Shown: positions 12,268-24,124 of the stretch, in pieces | How positions within the stretch are numbered: position 1 is the first letter of the stretch | How the letters are laid out: each line of letters starts with the position of its first letter | NCBI GenBank assembly: GCA_963969595.1 | Contig: OZ018408.1 | Location: 27,342,108 to 27,406,107 of the forward strand | From: Neckera pumila | Taxonomy: Eukaryota; Streptophyta; Bryopsida; Hypnales; Neckeraceae | Length of the DNA stretch: 64,000 nt | Reading direction: 5' to 3' | Made by a program: the position numbers and the translations under genes | The notes under the pieces: generated by a model | Seen by the model: the letters and a program-made list of their open reading frames with translations, nothing else | Databases searched by the model: none | Told to the model about the DNA's origin: nothing

Positions 12268-13147
12268 GTACAATGGGGGACAAAAGTATCATCGCCCCCC
12301 TTTTGTTTCCACACAAATGCCCCCATTTTCATACACAATTTTTTTATAATTTTTATTTAATTTTTGGATCATTGCATTCATACTTAGTCCCAATCATGCA
12401 TACCAAATTTCAACTTCAAAAAAGCAAAACTCCATTTTTGGTGAATTTTCAAAGTCCATTTTCATGGTTTTACATAATATTTTATTGAAAACAATTAATG
12501 ATGAAATTTTTAAATTCAATTTTGGATATATGTAGGGAATATCCATATGCACATTTTACATTCAACAAGTATCTCCAAAACAAATTCACAGCTCCCTCTA
12601 TAAAAAATTCAATATTGTGGTGACAATGTCCTAATTTTGAAAAATAGATATATTTTTATTGTAGTTAGATTTTGGCAAGACAATTGTACCATCATGCGCA
12701 AATGTACAAAATTAAATATAATGTGATAGTTAAATAGAAAAATCTAATTACAATAAAAATATATCTATTTTCCAAAATTAGGACATTGTCACCTTAGTAT
12801 TGAATTTTTTTATTGAGGGAGCTATGAATTTTTTTTGGAGATGCTTGTTGAATATAAGATGTGCATATGATATTCCCTACATACATCCGGGAATTGAATT
12901 AAAATATTTCATCATTAATTATTTTCGATAAAATATTATATAAAACCATGAAAACGGACTTTGAAAATTCACCAAAAATGGAGTTTTGCTTTTTTGAAGT
13001 TGAAATTTGGTATGCATGATTGGCACTAAGTAGGAATGCAATGATTTAAGAATTAAATAAAAATTATAAAAAAATTGTGTTTGAAAACGGGGGCGTTTAT
13101 GTTAGAACAAAAGGAGGCGGTAGATACTTTTGTCCCCCTATTGTACA
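12268..13147. mobile_element. Foldback element FB2 (about 410-bp inverted arms)
   Basis: The left arm (12268-12676) begins TGTACAATGGGGGACAAAAG. The right arm (12736-13147) ends with the near reverse complement TTTTGTCCCCCTATTGTACA. The arms pair along their whole length, for example 'caatcatgcataccaaattt' against 'aaatttggtatgcatgattg' exactly. A loop of about 60 bp contains 'caattgtaccatcatgcg'. The high arm identity suggests a younger insertion than FB1. No open frame of note, so it is non-autonomous. Confidence 0.8.
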
Positions 13148-14460
13148 TTGATTTATCCAAATACAAGAACAACATGGTAAATCAATTATTTTAAAGGAAA
13201 TGAAATGGATTATCTTTACTTTCTAAATTCAAATGTTTAAAGTTTTGAATCCCTAAAGGACCAAGAGTTTGTTCAATGTCCACAAGAAATTAGTTTTGGA
13301 TAACTTTTTTGATTAGGTGTTTAGATCAAAGGTTATATTGCCCCAAAAAATTGGGCAATTTGGACATCTTGGGGGCATCTTTTGCTTAAAACCTCATTAA
13401 TTTTTGGAATTTGGCATGTATATAACTAATAAAATATGGCATAAAATTATTTAAAAAAACAAATTTTAGTTAAATCACAATCTAAGAGGAATCAAACTTT
13501 TCTATAGTAGCTATATTGAAGCAATTTCAAAAAAAGCATATTCTTTTAGCTTCAAGCCTTATTATCTTGCAATTGGTAAAGTCAAAGTTTTTGAAAATTT
13601 TCCCACATATTCCAAATGTTTGTCTCTAGTTTTTCAGGGTTGGGATTTCAAATTAAAAATTTCTTCATTGTACAAAAAATCATAAAAAAATGACTGATAT
13701 ATTGCCAATTTAGTTAACCTCTTTACATAGCAGGGTGATTTAGAGTAAGCTAGATTCCATACTTGCTTCTAAAATTTTGCATGAGTGTGCCCAACAAGAT
13801 TTGGAATTTAATGGTGGAGAGAATCAAATTCATCAAGAGCAAAAATTTTAATCTAAGAAGGCTTGAAGTCTATTGACTATGTTTCTTAGGAATGAAAAAA
13901 CGGTCTTTTTCTCACTTCAAATGTTATGCTTTTTCAATCCATGCGGTCAAATGGGCTGAAATTTTTTCAACACATTCTCATAGTAGTCTAAGGGTGGCCT
14001 TATATGTATGCGGGGTAAGCAACCTGGCAACTATAATCCAAAGTACAAACAAACCACGCTCCACAGATTGTTTTGCTGAGGTGGGTAAGCAAGAAAGCCG
14101 AGGTTGAAGCTTCACTTGATATTAGGGAACAATCCCATTGGAAGAAACTAGTCAATCTTGAGGGAATCTAATAGATGTGCAATTCTTATTGTTAGTATCC
14201 CTCCCCATCCATTGGATCCACAATAAAGTGCAATTGCTATTTGCACCTGTAGCACCCCTAGTGAAGTTTTCCCACCCACCAATGTATTTAAAAAGGCCCT
14301 AATAGAGTTTTGTATGGTTGAGGTTCAAAAAATAAGTTATTATTTTTAATTTGGGAGAATGCACTAAAAATGACAATTTTTAACAATTTTTCTTGAAAAA
14401 TATCCCAGGTTCTTTAGAGGTAAGTACTAAAACAAATTGTACTCAAAATACTATGTAGTA
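13148..14460. other. AT-rich spacer, no gene seen
   Basis: No supported coding sequence. Around 13247 the string CCTAAAGGACCAAGAG resembles the end of the TTAACCCCTAAA-type elements seen elsewhere, but no matching right end was found. The rest is unclassified. Confidence 0.4.
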
Positions 14461-14937
14461 CTAAGGTAAAACAACCCATCGTGGTTAGATGACCTATAGT
14501 GGACACCTAGGGAATGACCCCATTACGCTTTTTTTCAGTATGTGAGATTTGGGCCACAAAGTATGTCTTATATGACAGTAATGGAGTGATTAGTGGCCTC
14601 ATTAGGAATTTCCAACTTTTCAGTGTGAATTCATTGTAAGAATTGACTTTTTAGGCCTTCTATGTTAGAAAATATTATGACTACTTTGGATGAACAAGAT
14701 GAACATCATAGATTCAGATTTTGTTGGTTCTGGGGTAGTCTATAGACTCTTTTGGCCACGATGCATTGAACACTTCAAAAATTCATATTAAATTCATACT
14801 CTGTCAAAAAAAATATAATTTCAATTGCTCCCACTACTTCTCACACTTATCTTTGTGTGGGAAAAAAAATGAAAAGTTTCAACAACAGCATGAGGCCAAA
14901 CTCCTAATTCTGACCACAATGGGCTGTTTTACCTTAG
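14461..14937. mobile_element. 477-bp MITE with TA target duplication
   Basis: The left end is CTAAGGTAAAACAACCCAT; the right end read in reverse is CTAAGGTAAAACAGCCCATT. Both are flanked by TA (14459-14460 and 14938-14939), as in the Tc1/mariner (Stowaway-like) superfamily. A related copy in inverted orientation lies at 55743-56189. Non-coding. It ends about 330 bp upstream of the EMC2 start codon, so it may reach into that promoter. Confidence 0.75.
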
Positions 14938-15271
14938 TATTTGATATATCTCATTGAATTCCACCATATCCTTCTTAACTAGAAAGGACCGAAGATCAAC
15001 ACACTCCATTCCAACACCAAGACTAGCTTTTGCATTTCGAAGTTATCATTGTGTTTTCATCCATTCATGGCGATGTCGACATTCATCCCCCGTATCATCA
15101 TCTAGGGTTCTCCTACACACTGCGCCCTTCGTTTTTTCTGCAACTTCGAGCCCTCTCTAGGCTTTGGCTGAGAGAATCGGAGCTTGTGATCTCGCTGATC
15201 GTGAACCCCGAGGGATTTTCCGTAACCTTCAGTTTTCTGGGATTTTATATTTGTGTTTTGGGGGTCCGGCC

Positions 15272-17996
15272 ATGGTGGGGGCGGGCGAGGAGCGGGAGCT
15301 TAACAGGTTGGAGCAGCAGGTGGAAGATGGCGGGGGAGGAGTGGCTGAGTATTTGAGTTTAGTGCGCAAGTTGAAGCTCCGAAGATCCAATATTGTTGCT
15401 AAGCATGGCCTTGCGCTTCTCAATAAGGCGTCCGAGAGGTCGAGGCTTGGATCGGATGGTATGTTGCTGTAAAACCCTGTATAATTCGTTTTGTTCGAAT
15501 TTGACCTTGAAATCCGTGTTCTTTAAGTCTCTTTAGTCTCTCCGAATTCGCTAAGATTGGCTTATTTAGAAGCTCTGGTACTATTGCGAGAAGTATTCAA
15601 GGCAGATCCATCTAAAAGTGCTGCATTTGACTTTCGCCATTTTTTTAGGGTTTTAGGGAAGCAATATTAGAGACTTTGCGGGGTGAATGCAACTTTCTTT
15701 GGTAACTTGCAGCAAGTTTGAGGTTTGGAATTTTGGATCGAAACAGAAATTTTGTAGTTTGTAATTTTTTATTTTTGATGGAAAGAGCTCTGTTATTGCA
15801 GTATTGCGTAATATGTGGAACTGGAAGGTGCAAACGATGAAAGGGTTTCGTATGTTTCTGTGAGTGTTGCGCTGTTAATATCGTGCAGTGCTGGTCATTG
15901 CATTCGTTTTAATGTGGTTGGTATTAAATTTATATATGGGGGTGATTGCAGTATGGACAGTATACGAGCAAGTAGCTATAGCTTGCATGGATTGCCATGC
16001 TCTTGATGCTGCCAAGGTACGACTCCCCGACTAGAAAGATTTCGCTGACAATCAATTTTTGCTTAATCAAAGTTCGGAAAGTCATGCACAAAATATTGCG
16101 TGTTGGCGTCTCGTGCTAGGTAGCACACTCAGAAGGGATTGAGACTCTTATATGTAGCATGAGATGTTAACTAATGGCTAATGTTTACAGAAATGCATTA
16201 ATGCGCTGGATTCAAAATTTCCCGACAGTACGCGTGTTGGTACGTTTTTCTTCCTTGAATTTCTGTGGTTTTCTGTGGTTGTTTTCATGATTGTATGATT
16301 TTTGTTGGAGGCTCGGTTGACGCTGAAGATTGTTGAATTTTGTAGGTCGTCTGGAAGGGATGTGGTATGAGGCTAAAGGATCATGGCAAAAAGCCGAAAA
16401 AGTGTATTCAAACCTTTTGACAGAGAATCCATCAGACTCTGTCAGTTCACATCCATTTTTTTTCGCTTTATCCTTCAAGTATAACTGAAAGAGAAAGTAG
16501 GATCGAGATTGTTAATAGGTCGCTCAATTCTTGGTTTAAAGGATGTTTTGTTTGCGATCCATCCTGTACCGTGAACGCATTTTTCATGCATTTTAGTTTG
16601 ATTTTTTCAGGTTGTACACAAAAGAAGGATTGCCATGGCTAAGGCACAGGGGAATATGACTGGTGCCGTAGAGGGTCTAAATAAATACTTAGAAACGTAA
16701 GTGTGACGGGTGCCTCAATGTCATCGAAGGGGTTATGAAGCTGGTAGAAATATCAGTTTTATATGCTCTCAATTTTCAACAATCCTATTTTGTAGGAAAA
16801 AGTTCGTGGATAGTCATGATGTGTTATGATGTGTTATGGTTTATGATGTGTATTGATTGATTGATTGTTGTTGTGAAGTTTGCTCTGGAGAACATAGAAC
16901 TAGTCATGCTCTGTCAAGGTTGTTATCTTTCTTCGTGTTAATTTATTTGTCAACTGTTATCCTTTTTCTTGCAGGTTCATGGCTGATTTTGATGCATGGA
17001 GAGAACTCGCTGAAATATACACCACTCTACAGATGTAAGTCGCTTAAAAATTTGTCTGCAGTTGAAAAAAGAGCAGAGTAATTTTTGGGTTGAGATTTCT
17101 GGGCAGTATTGCTGTGCTGTAACCAGGTTGTGCTTTGTTACGAATGCGAGCAGGTACAAGCAGGCGGCCTTCTGCTACGAGGAGCTCATTCTTGGACAAC
17201 CTACGCATGCGCTGTACCACTTGGGTTATGCAGAGGTAAGCGTATGATTTTGGTTTATTGTGTTAGAATTCTGAATTTAATGCTTCTCTTTAATTGGGTA
17301 AGCCACTTTCCACTTACACCATGAAGTGGTGGAATTCTTTTGGCTTGGCTGTGTTTGGAAAAGGTTTTGTGCTGCAATTGAATAAGTTTTGTTAAATAAT
17401 TGTGTTTATTTGAAGAGTTTGTGAGCTCTCCTTATTTCCAATTTGTAAGGTCTCCTGAATTGCACTTTAAATGTGATTGAAAAGATGTCGATTCCCATCT
17501 TATCTGCTGCAAGCTACTTTGCTCATGCTTGTTACTTTGTTGCAGTTGCTATACACAATGGGTGGCATTGACAATTACCGGACTGCACGAAAGTATTACT
17601 CTGCAGCAATCGAATTAAGTGGGGGGCAGAACATTCGTGCTCTTTATGGGCTTTGTCTGGTACACACTCATTTTATATCTTATTGGATGGGCTTATGTTT
17701 CAGTAAGCAATAGACAGCATAGCATAGCATAATGTGTAAACAGTTTGACATGAGTTCTCTGCATTCCGAATTCCGAATGTTCATTCGAGATGTTGATGTG
17801 AAAATTGCATTCTTGGCAGTGTGGAGTTGCCATCAATCAGACAAAGAGCCGTGGGCGTACCGAGGAGAAGGAGAGTCAGGAACTCATCTCTTTAGCTGCT
17901 TCTGTTATTTTGAAAGAGTACAAAGAGAATGCTCCAAGTAAAGTTGGGCTTGTCTCATCAATCTTAAACAAGCAGAAACAACTCGCTCCTGCCTAA
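15272..17996 (+). CDS. EMC2: ER membrane protein complex subunit 2 (TPR protein)
   Basis: Nine exons: 15272-15458, 15952-16016, 16191-16239, 16346-16440, 16611-16696, 16975-17034, 17154-17235, 17546-17659, 17820-17996. The product has 304 residues, close to the usual length of about 300. EMC2 is the soluble cytosolic TPR subunit of the ER membrane complex, which inserts tail-anchored and multipass membrane proteins. No signal peptide or membrane segment is seen. The family core DAWRELAEIYTTLQMYKQAA, followed by FCYEELIL, forms across two junctions; the TPR-like helices GRLEGMWYEAKGSWQKAEKV and TARKYYSAAIELSGGQNIRA lie on either side. The first in-frame ATG follows stop-free sequence lacking ATG, so it is the likely start. 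The 5' exon and leader are G+C-rich. One donor is the weak TCT|GTCAGT (16441). No truncation was found. Confidence 0.93.
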
Positions 17997-19692
17997 CTTC
18001 CTTCACTAGTAGCCGAGCTTTCTGTATCCCTTTTATAATAATAGCTAATCTTTAGTCCTGGTAATTGAGCCCCATTCAGTTTTTACAGCATGGTAAGCAT
18101 ATTGGGCACTGGGAACTATAGAAATAGATTCTGTTCATCCAATTCATCATGTCTCCTGGATGCAATGTACTTGACAATTCTTTTAAACTTTTGGAACTTT
18201 CTCGCCCTGTTTGTCACATTGAAGCTGTAAATTGTACAATGCTATTTTTGCTAGCAGCGACTTGAAGGGACTTCATAATCTTTTAATTTTCCATCTCTAC
18301 GATGTTTCTGGGCTTCCCTTCCCTTGGGCCCAGTTATCATGCCTTGTTGTCATTCCAAAATAACAAGTTGCATCCAAATTCAAATTCAAATGCTAAGGTA
18401 GGCATTTGAATTGCACAGGCATTAAGAACCGCCCCTATAAATGGTTGTGAAATGGACATGAGGTGGTTCTAAAAGCAAGCACTATAGTCATTAAATGAAT
18501 CAAGGAAAAAAGCATTTTTAATTGCAAGAGCTAATCATTCTCTTTGCTTTTGCCATCTTTCTTTAGAATTGCAAGTGAACGGTTCATGGAAGACCTAGGG
18601 TCATAAATAGGGACCTAGGGCACATCTCATTTGAAAATTCATAACTAATTCAAAAATGCTTCAAAAAATATGAAACGACTTGTGTTAGATTCCTCATCTA
18701 TTTCTCTTTCTTTGAAAAATGAGCTAAAAATATTCCCATCCAAGGAACCACATGAAAAAGGCAGATCAGCCCTTAAATGGTCGGTTTCAGAGCCTCCTAC
18801 CTTATCTAGAATAAAACTAGGAAGGCAACATCAGTTATCATGCCATGTTGTCATTCCAAAATAACAAGTTGCATCCAAATTCAAATTCAAATTCAAATGT
18901 TATCAAAAATAAGACTTGGAAGGCAACATTTTAATTACCTAAAGAATAGCTCTAATGACTAAAGCCCTTGAAACTGCCATAACCCTCCAGGTCATGGCCG
19001 CTGCTATGGCCACACTCCAGCTGGAAGTTTAGCATCGTGCCTGCCCAATAATTTCTCCAGTCTAATGCACCAGAAGCTTTCAAGCACCGACCTTCCTTGT
19101 GAAGTTATGATCACGGGCTAATATGAGTCTCTCCGTGGAACGATTAGGACTGATTCATGACTCTTTTGTCTAGGCCGTATGCAATTACGTGAACGTCGTA
19201 CCAATCAACACCAAGACTGCCACCGTAGTACGATTCACTATTCATGGAATGAGATGCCTAGGCTCTCAATTAACTGGAAATGTCCAGATGGCAGTCAATG
19301 TGTACTGAACTATTCTATGCTAAACTAGCTTGTTACCCATCTCCTCGATTTTTTGTAATAGCCCATATTGAAGTGATTTCTGATTGACAATATCATCGCT
19401 ACCTAGTCAGTGCTTTTGCTCAAAGTTGATGAATTAAAATTATGAAAGGCACTTACTTATGAGTTCATTCCTCAAGCCACAAACAAAACCTGACTGAATT
19501 ACACCCATTGATCAGTGTACATTAGCCATGAATCCATCCTGCTGATTTTCAAGTAGGCGTAGCGACCCTTTCAGTCGAGCCAGGCAACAGATGAAACGAA
19601 TCCGTCACTAGGCGTACTGTCAGAGTCTGCAGGTGCCCCTTATTGTCCTGAAGAATGCGAAACTCAAACAACCGCAATAACGAGAATCAGTC
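17997..19692. other. Intergenic spacer between EMC2 and the first LTP gene
   Basis: Contains the EMC2 3' UTR, a direct-repeat pair (18332-18391 and 18832-18899) and the promoter of the first LTP gene. Open frames are short and unrecognised. Confidence 0.45.
18332..18899 (+). repeat. Direct repeat of about 60 bp, two copies
   Basis: AGTTATCATGCCTTGTTGTC, then 'attccaaaataacaagttgc' and an ATTCAA run, occurs at 18332-18391 and again at 18832-18899. There is one substitution (CCT/CCA), and the second copy has one extra CAAATT unit. The 440 bp between the copies shows no element structure. Confidence 0.7.
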
Positions 19693-19699
19693 TATAAAA
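19693..19699 (+). promoter_or_regulatory. TATA box of the first LTP gene
   Basis: TATAAAA lies 108 bp upstream of the ATG at 19807. This is a plausible core promoter spacing for a leader of roughly 75-80 nt. Confidence 0.55.
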
Positions 19700-19806
19700 C
19701 CCGCATAGCTCAGATTCTCCTCCAACGAACTCTCACACTCCCCTTCTGATCGAACTCAGTGCCACAGTTTTTATGCCTGTTCAGTCTTGCTTGCTACCCA
19801 GAAGAT

Positions 19807-20546
19807 ATGGCGACGAGGATGTCGAGCTCCCTGGTGGTGTGGGGAATGCTAGCGGTGGTAGTGCTGGGAATGAGCATCGTGGTGCAGGAAGCGCAGGCGC
19901 AATGCGCGGGGGCGGGTCTGAACAAGCTCTCCTCCTGCTTGCCGGCATCGACAGCTGCGAATGTGATGCCTAGCCCGGCGTGCTGCCAGGCGCTCGCGAG
20001 CTTCAACACTGGCAGTGGCGAGGCGTTTCTGTGTGCGGCGTCGACGGACCCACGCTTTACCTCGTCCGGGGCCAAAGCGCAGTACGCCATTCTCATCCCC
20101 CAGAAGTGTAACCTCAAGTACAAGGCTGGATATGTGTGCAACGGTAAGGCAATTATAATCACGACCTGCTGGCAAGTCTAAGTCAGCAGAGCAGCTTACA
20201 GTGATTGTTGTTTTTATCAAGACAACGAGAACATACTCCAGATCGATAGAGGACACCAGCTCAGTATTTTCTTCACTTTCATGCAAATTTTGTGCATATG
20301 TATGGTCGAGTTTGGGGGGAGATATCAGTATAGAGGTGAGTGTGGCAGTGTAGCACAATATAATATCATATGCAGTGGGATTTAAGACAACCTCATTTCC
20401 ATTCTAATGTCAGTGGCTAAAAACGGTTTCAGTATACTCTACCTTAATTTTACTGATTGTCCTGGCGAGCAAGTCGATATATAGTTAACTTGTGTGATTC
20501 GTGGCTTTGTTGATGTGCAGGGGTTGTTATTCCAGGAGGTCAGTAA
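19807..20546 (+). CDS. Lipid-transfer-like protein with seven cysteines (LTP copy 1)
   Basis: Two exons (19807-20143 and 20521-20546) encode 120 residues. Residues 1-32 form a hydrophobic signal peptide ending QEAQAQ. The eight-cysteine motif follows: C33, C44, C59-C60, C76, C101, C111. The CxC pair is broken: F74-L75-C76 stands where paralogues have C-L-C. Nonspecific LTPs are secreted, bind acyl lipids in a helical cavity and act at the cell surface. The intron falls just after the last cysteine, and exon 2 adds only GVVIPGGQ before the stop; no GPI-anchor tail is visible. The downstream gene at 22927 has the same layout and the same last eight residues, so the two are tandem duplicates. 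Loss of one disulphide may reduce stability or change ligand fit. The ATG at 19807 starts a good signal peptide. Confidence 0.85.
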
Positions 20547-22755
20547 CAAGAGGGCCAGTCTTCTCCCAGCTGTTGCTGCACGTGCACTTGTTCGGGGACT
20601 TGTTTCGGTCATGGTTTAAAAATGGTTACGGGAATGAGATCTCAAGGCCAGAACAATATATGTAATAGGGTGGGGTATTCTCTGTTTGACGCGGACGTAC
20701 ACTCAATGGAAGGGTTCTTGTAAGATCTTGTTGGCCATGTAGGTTCATATAGAGCAACCCTCGGCAGACGCTGTATTCACTTTGGTCTTAGGACCAGAGT
20801 AATTACGTACTCTTCTTAAGATCTTAATATCTGGACATGAGAGAGTTAATTAAGAAATAAGACTGCATGTATGTTTGGTGAAATTGTTTGCTACCAGCAT
20901 CGTGGATCTTGACAATGTCTCTTGTACCTGCATCCATTTGATCATGTCACTGAATTGTCCCAACCTCAGTATCAAATCTCTCTAATTTTGCACCTTCCCC
21001 AATGCAAAACATCTTCATAGTTTGTCATGCTGTGTACACATCTCATTGGACAACTTCCACATTTGAAATCGTGAACACGTAGGACCGGAGCCCATTTATC
21101 CTCTCAATTGGAGATGGTTGAGTTGCTGGCTATGGACTGAGGATTGATGGTGCATTTACATTGATATTGACCGGGGAAATGAAAAATCCAAATGTATTTC
21201 ACCTCGTTCAATTCCGTAGCACTCTGACTTTTATGGTGTCACTCATGATGACTATTCATGATGGTGTTATTCATGGTGCTTCTCATGCTCATGGCATTTC
21301 TGATGGGGGGAAAATGGAATTTCCACGTGGTATTCCATAGGATTGTACATCACCAATGAATGTGATAACGACACATAGACATAATTATTTTTGACTCAAT
21401 ATAATTTGAAGAAAGTTCTCAAAAGTTCTTCCGTCCCATTCTTCCACAGAGTATGACTCCATGTCTTTGTCACAATCAAATAATTCGTTCAGGCATGAAC
21501 TGCAAAACCTGAAGAGAAGCTCGAAAATCAGAGTCATTAGATCCCTGATTCAGTTATCAAAAATCAAAGTGTCACCAATTTCATATATTCTCAATTTTAC
21601 TCATACAAAATAACCTCACATTCGTTAAAATGGAGGATTTCAATGAAATTGATGCAGTCTACGTCAGCCCTCGTCTCAGCCTCCGAACTGAACTCTGAGA
21701 TCCATTGCAGTCCTTGTTTTTAAAGCTCTGGGCACTTGAAACAGTTGAAAATCCTAGTTTCCAGAACTACGAGCACTTGAATGACAGAATTTCGGTGCTT
21801 CAGAACTCACCCTTCTGAATAAATAAACGTCTCTGTTTCAAACAGCCTTGAAGATTGAGCCACATATGACCATAAACAACTGTTTAATTTTGTAAACAAA
21901 TTCACAACCTTCAAACTTGGCTGTGTGTATTTTTGTTGTGTACCCCACCTGTTACAGATTCACGTAAGGTTGACTTCATTATGAAATTGTTAACAAAATT
22001 ATTCTGAAGCTTCAATGAAATCGATGCAGAACTCACCCTTCAGAATAAATGAACGTTAAGAATAAAATCACAATATCTCAAATATTATTATGTACAAATG
22101 GTCCTTTTCAAGGGTACAGGAAATTATTAGGAAAATAGGCTCAGGGTCACTACTACCTGAAATTAAGGCCGTGAATCAGTATCACGCACAAAACGTGACT
22201 ACGACTAGAAGCGGCTCTAGTTCCTCGTCATTTCAATCACAAATTTGTGCACTAACTGGTGCACACAATGCATGACTAACGTCAATTTGGGAAGGGCTCT
22301 TTCCATCCTACACGAAACCAACATTTTGTAGGGCAATTGCGGTAATGTGAAGTCTTCATTCACCAGAGAGAGGTTCCATTCACCATACAGGTGAACTTTG
22401 AACCTTTCCCTAAAACAAATCTAGAAACTCGCACCACCTAAAACTTTTCACGTTTGTTTTGTGTCAAGCTAGAAAATCAATTGCAAAAATCTAAATGTCC
22501 ATTCATTAAGTATTTTCACTCTTAACAAAAATCAAAGCTCAGTGCCTGTAAGGTGAATATATATGGAGCCTGTAATGTATTGTACGGTGAATGGAGCCTC
22601 TACCTTACCCATTCAATCTTGTGTAGTATTCCACAAAGTAACGAAACTGGCGTGATGTACAAAACGTACTGCAACATTCTCGACGCCGAGAACGCATGCA
22701 GATGACATGCTCTTACAAATTCTGTCCAAGGCAACAATTCTCACAGCATCAGCAA
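20547..22755. other. Spacer between the tandem LTP genes
   Basis: No coding sequence is supported. The stretch contains the 3' UTR of LTP copy 1 and the upstream region of copy 2. There is some local repetition of 'cactcatgatg'-like words near 21240-21300 and of 'gaactcacccttc' near 21803 and 22028. Confidence 0.4.
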
Positions 22756-22763
22756 TATAAATA
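22756..22763 (+). promoter_or_regulatory. TATA box of the second LTP gene
   Basis: TATAAATA lies 164 bp upstream of the ATG at 22927 and is preceded by G+C-richer sequence. Probable core promoter element. Confidence 0.55.
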
Positions 22764-22926
22764 CGCAAGCTCGCTCCCCAGATCTGCATCCCCTCACTGT
22801 ACTGTACTACTCTCGATCTCGCCTCCAAGATTCGTCTCAATTGAGTCCCATTTCATTCTCGCTTAGCTACTTGAGCGCAGTACCATCCTTCTGGATCAGA
22901 TTTTTGACCGCTACTTGATCGATTCC

Positions 22927-24124
22927 ATGGCGAAGCAGAGCTCCAGCATTACTCTTGGTCTGGCGCTCTTGATAGCGCTGGTGGCGATGAGCAGTCTGGG
23001 GATGAAAACGACGGAAGCCGCGTGTCCCGACATTGCGTTGGACTCATGCTTGCCAGCAACTGTGGCGGATGTTGAACCCACCACCGAATGCTGCACCAAT
23101 CTCGCCACCTACACTTCTACCAACGATGGGGTGGCTTGTCTGTGTGAGGCCGTCATGGGCTCCGCGTTGGATGTCAATAACGCCATTCTCATTCCGCAGA
23201 AATGCAACCTCAGCTACGCGGCTGGAACCGAGTGCAGTGGTAAGGCACATATCTCACTCTCAGTCTCGCACTGCCTCCTGCGACTAGGCAAATCTGTCAT
23301 AAATGAAGTCGAAACTTTGTTTTGACAAATCGATTTTTCTTGGATTGTATGTAACTTCAATTCCCTTACGTTATGTGGGCAGTGCTCGATCATTCCACGT
23401 GCCATTTTAACATCTACACGAGCTTGGTGTGTTGATAGATATGCAAATTCATATGCAAAATTGCACTGCATCCACTATGGTGTGCACCGTTAAGCTAGGA
23501 TTTCCACCTCCATCCCCCGGCCCCCTCGGCTCCCTATTCGTGCAGGCTTCTTGTGTTAATTGAAATAACAACCATCCCAATTGTTATAATTGTTAATATT
23601 TTGAGATTGTTTCAACCAGGTTTGCAAAAGTTTCACGCTTCAGATTTGATTACATAGAAAAGTGTCGATCAATGTGGACAAATTGATCTTGCTTAATTGT
23701 TGGATGGTGAAATTAATAGAAATGAATATGCATACCGATAGGGTTGTGAAATTGTGAACTGAGTGATTCAATAAAAAGTCGAAATTCAAGAGAGAAAGAG
23801 CGGAACTTATGGGGCACTAATTAATAACCGGGGATCCTCTTGCACAGGAGAAATCCAAAATGCCCATCTACGGGACCTTCTGATGAAATTCCGTAGTCAA
23901 TGTCCAGTGATAATAAAATAGAATACTACACAAGAATAATGAAATGTGGACACAAACTAAGGACATTCGTCCAATTTACTTATTGAATGTCTCCTGTGAA
24001 TTGCTTATTTGCTGCCATCTCTAGATCTAGGCCTACTGAACGTTACATGATCCGGCCTCATTGAGAATTCATCTGGTGGGCTGCTGTTGACTGTGCAGGC
24101 GTTGTGATTCCTGGAGGTCAGTAA
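22927..24124 (+). CDS. Nonspecific lipid transfer protein, eight cysteines (LTP copy 2)
   Basis: Two exons (22927-23239 and 24099-24124) encode 112 residues. A signal peptide (about residues 1-32, hydrophobic LGLALLIALVAM) precedes a complete eight-cysteine motif: C33, C41, C55-C56, C71-L-C73, C93, C103. AILIPQKCNLSY is shared with LTP copy 1 (AILIPQKCNLKY), and both end in GVVIPGGQ encoded by a 26-bp second exon. The intron phase is also the same, which supports tandem duplication about 3 kb apart. The protein should be secreted, bind lipids in the apoplast and possibly serve cuticle or sporopollenin deposition; tissue and ligand cannot be inferred. Intron 1 is longer (about 860 bp) than in copy 1 (about 380 bp). 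Confidence 0.9.

Noticed and set aside
15164..15271. Upstream in-frame extension of EMC2
   Set aside because: The frame is open but contains no ATG before 15272, so it is leader, not coding.
19849..20358. 169-codon minus-strand open frame
   Set aside because: It is antisense to LTP copy 1, and the signal peptide and cysteine pattern on the plus strand explain the openness.
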